The position numbers and the translations under genes were made by a program. The notes below the pieces were generated by a model. The model ran no database searches and was not told the origin of the DNA. It worked only from the letters and a program-made list of their open reading frames with translations. This document shows, piece after piece, positions 5,198-6,008 of a stretch of DNA of 6,008 nt. Each line of letters starts with the position of its first letter. Position 1 is the stretch's first letter. This DNA is from Candidatus Equihabitans merdae (GTDB taxonomy: Bacteria > Bacillota > Clostridia > Lachnospirales > Lachnospiraceae), in the NCBI GenBank assembly GCA_018065025.1, contig JAGHUB010000006.1, positions 1-6,008 of the forward strand, written 5' to 3'.

Positions 5198-6008
5198 ATG
5201 AAAGTACTGGTTATCAATATATTCACCGATGAGCAGAAAGATCGCATGCGCCAGGCTGCTGCAAGAAATAACTGTGAGATCACATTTTTCGATTCACCTG
5301 CCCAGGTTGGCGATGAAATCGAAGAAGCTGATATCATCTACGGCGCACCCCTTAAGCTGATGCCCAAGGCCAAGAACCTCAAATGGATCCACCTGTCATC
5401 TGCCGGTGCCGATGCATTCTGTAAAGAAGGCGTTGTTCCTGAAGACGTTCTCATGAGCAATTCCGCCGGTGCTTATGGTGTCACTCTTGCTGAATACATG
5501 GTCATGGTTACTCTGATGCTGCTGCGTCGCCAGATGGAATTCGAAACCAATATGGCACAGCGCAACTGGATCGCTCCCCTTCGTCATAAGACACTGAAGA
5601 ACAGTCGCGTTACCCTGATGGGTGCCGGTGATATCGGTCAGTGCTATGCCAAGAGAATCCGTCCCTTTGAACCGGCTAAGATCACAGCTATCAGCCGTAC
5701 AGGTAAGACCACTGCCGATTGCTTCGATGAGATCTATCCCATGGAAGCTTATAAGGAAGTCTTCCCCAGAACTGATATCCTGGTCATGAGCATGCCCTCC
5801 ACACCGGAGACCATCGGTTTCATTAACAAAGAAACTCTGGCCCTGCTGCCTAAGGATGCATACGTCATCAATGTAGGCCGTGGTACCGCCGTTGTTGAAG
5901 AAGACCTGATCGATGCTCTTGAAAATGATCGTCTGGCCGCTGCCTGCCTGGATGTTATGGCTACAGAGCCCCTGCCCAAGGATGATCCCCTTTGGGGCAC
6001 CAAGAACC
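5198..6008 (+). CDS. D-2-hydroxyacid dehydrogenase, NAD(P)-dependent, 3' end outside window
   Basis: Reversibly reduces a 2-oxoacid to the D-2-hydroxyacid in the cytoplasm; relatives include glyoxylate/hydroxypyruvate reductase and phosphoglycerate dehydrogenase. The first 270 residues are present. The N-terminal substrate-binding half has HLSSAGAD (65-72) and SNSAGAYGVTLAEYM (87-101). The Rossmann half has the dinucleotide loop GAGDIG (142-147). Of the catalytic set, Arg228 (INVGRGT, 224-230) and Glu257 (LDVMATEPL, 251-259) are present; the catalytic His should lie just past the window end. After the second Rossmann strand the sequence is ISRTG (165-169), with Arg167 where NAD-specific enzymes have Asp, which suggests NADPH preference (inference). 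Start ATG 5198 fits the beta-strand MKVLVINIF and has AAAGG and AGGAG upstream. Members have about 310-330 residues, so roughly 40-60 are missing. Substrate not determinable. It has its own likely promoter and a long leader. Confidence 0.92.
   Translation, partial: MKVLVINIFTDEQKDRMRQAAARNNCEITFFDSPAQVGDEIEEADIIYGAPLKLMPKAKNLKWIHLSSAGADAFCKEGVVPEDVLMSNSAGAYGVTLAEYMVMVTLMLLRRQMEFETNMAQRNWIAPLRHKTLKNSRVTLMGAGDIGQCYAKRIRPFEPAKITAISRTGKTTADCFDEIYPMEAYKEVFPRTDILVMSMPSTPETIGFINKETLALLPKDAYVINVGRGTAVVEEDLIDALENDRLAAACLDVMATEPLPKDDPLWGTKN

Noticed and set aside
4897..5337. A 146-codon minus-strand open frame crossing the leader and the start of the dehydrogenase gene.
   Set aside because: It is antisense to a clear + strand gene, has a low-complexity composition and no domain, and no minus-strand start signals are evident.

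Overview
The window looks like chromosomal DNA of a Firmicute, most likely of the clostridial type. The basis is purine-rich Shine-Dalgarno sequences at the genes, moderate GC content, a GTG start, AT-rich spacers, and a Tex protein carrying the GWDPAFRTG variant that I associate from memory with Clostridia. All four recognisable genes lie on the + strand. I see no mobile element, CRISPR array, tRNA, rRNA or defence system.

Left part (1-4676): a possible -10 box inside an inverted repeat (1-37) precedes tex (83-2229), which encodes the S1-domain transcription accessory / RNA-binding protein. As given, tex carries a one-base deletion near base 150 that splits its first 22 or so codons from the rest. 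After a 33-base gap comes a 12-helix MFS permease resembling the FHS (fucose permease-like) family (2263-3501). After 90 bases comes a 10-helix AEC (auxin efflux carrier / malate permease type) transporter (3592-4542). No terminator is visible between these genes, and a strong, nearly symmetrical terminator follows at 4644-4676, so the three may share a transcript.

Intergenic part (4543-5197, 655 bases): this is the least ordinary stretch. It holds alternative small hairpins before and after the terminator, a 14-base direct repeat with 20-base period in AT-rich DNA, a candidate promoter with a small palindrome over its -35 box, and a GC-richer leader of about 270 bases. That leader has several hairpins and two AGCCG / two CGGCT segments that can pair in mutually exclusive ways. 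I could not match it to any riboswitch class I know.

Right part (5198-6008): the first 270 residues of an NAD(P)-dependent D-2-hydroxyacid dehydrogenase, cut by the window end. An organic-anion type carrier (AEC) next to a 2-hydroxyacid dehydrogenase fits hydroxy/keto-acid metabolism, but they are separated by a terminator and the link is only inference. The most interesting item is the long structured leader of the dehydrogenase gene; the frameshift in tex is the clearest anomaly.
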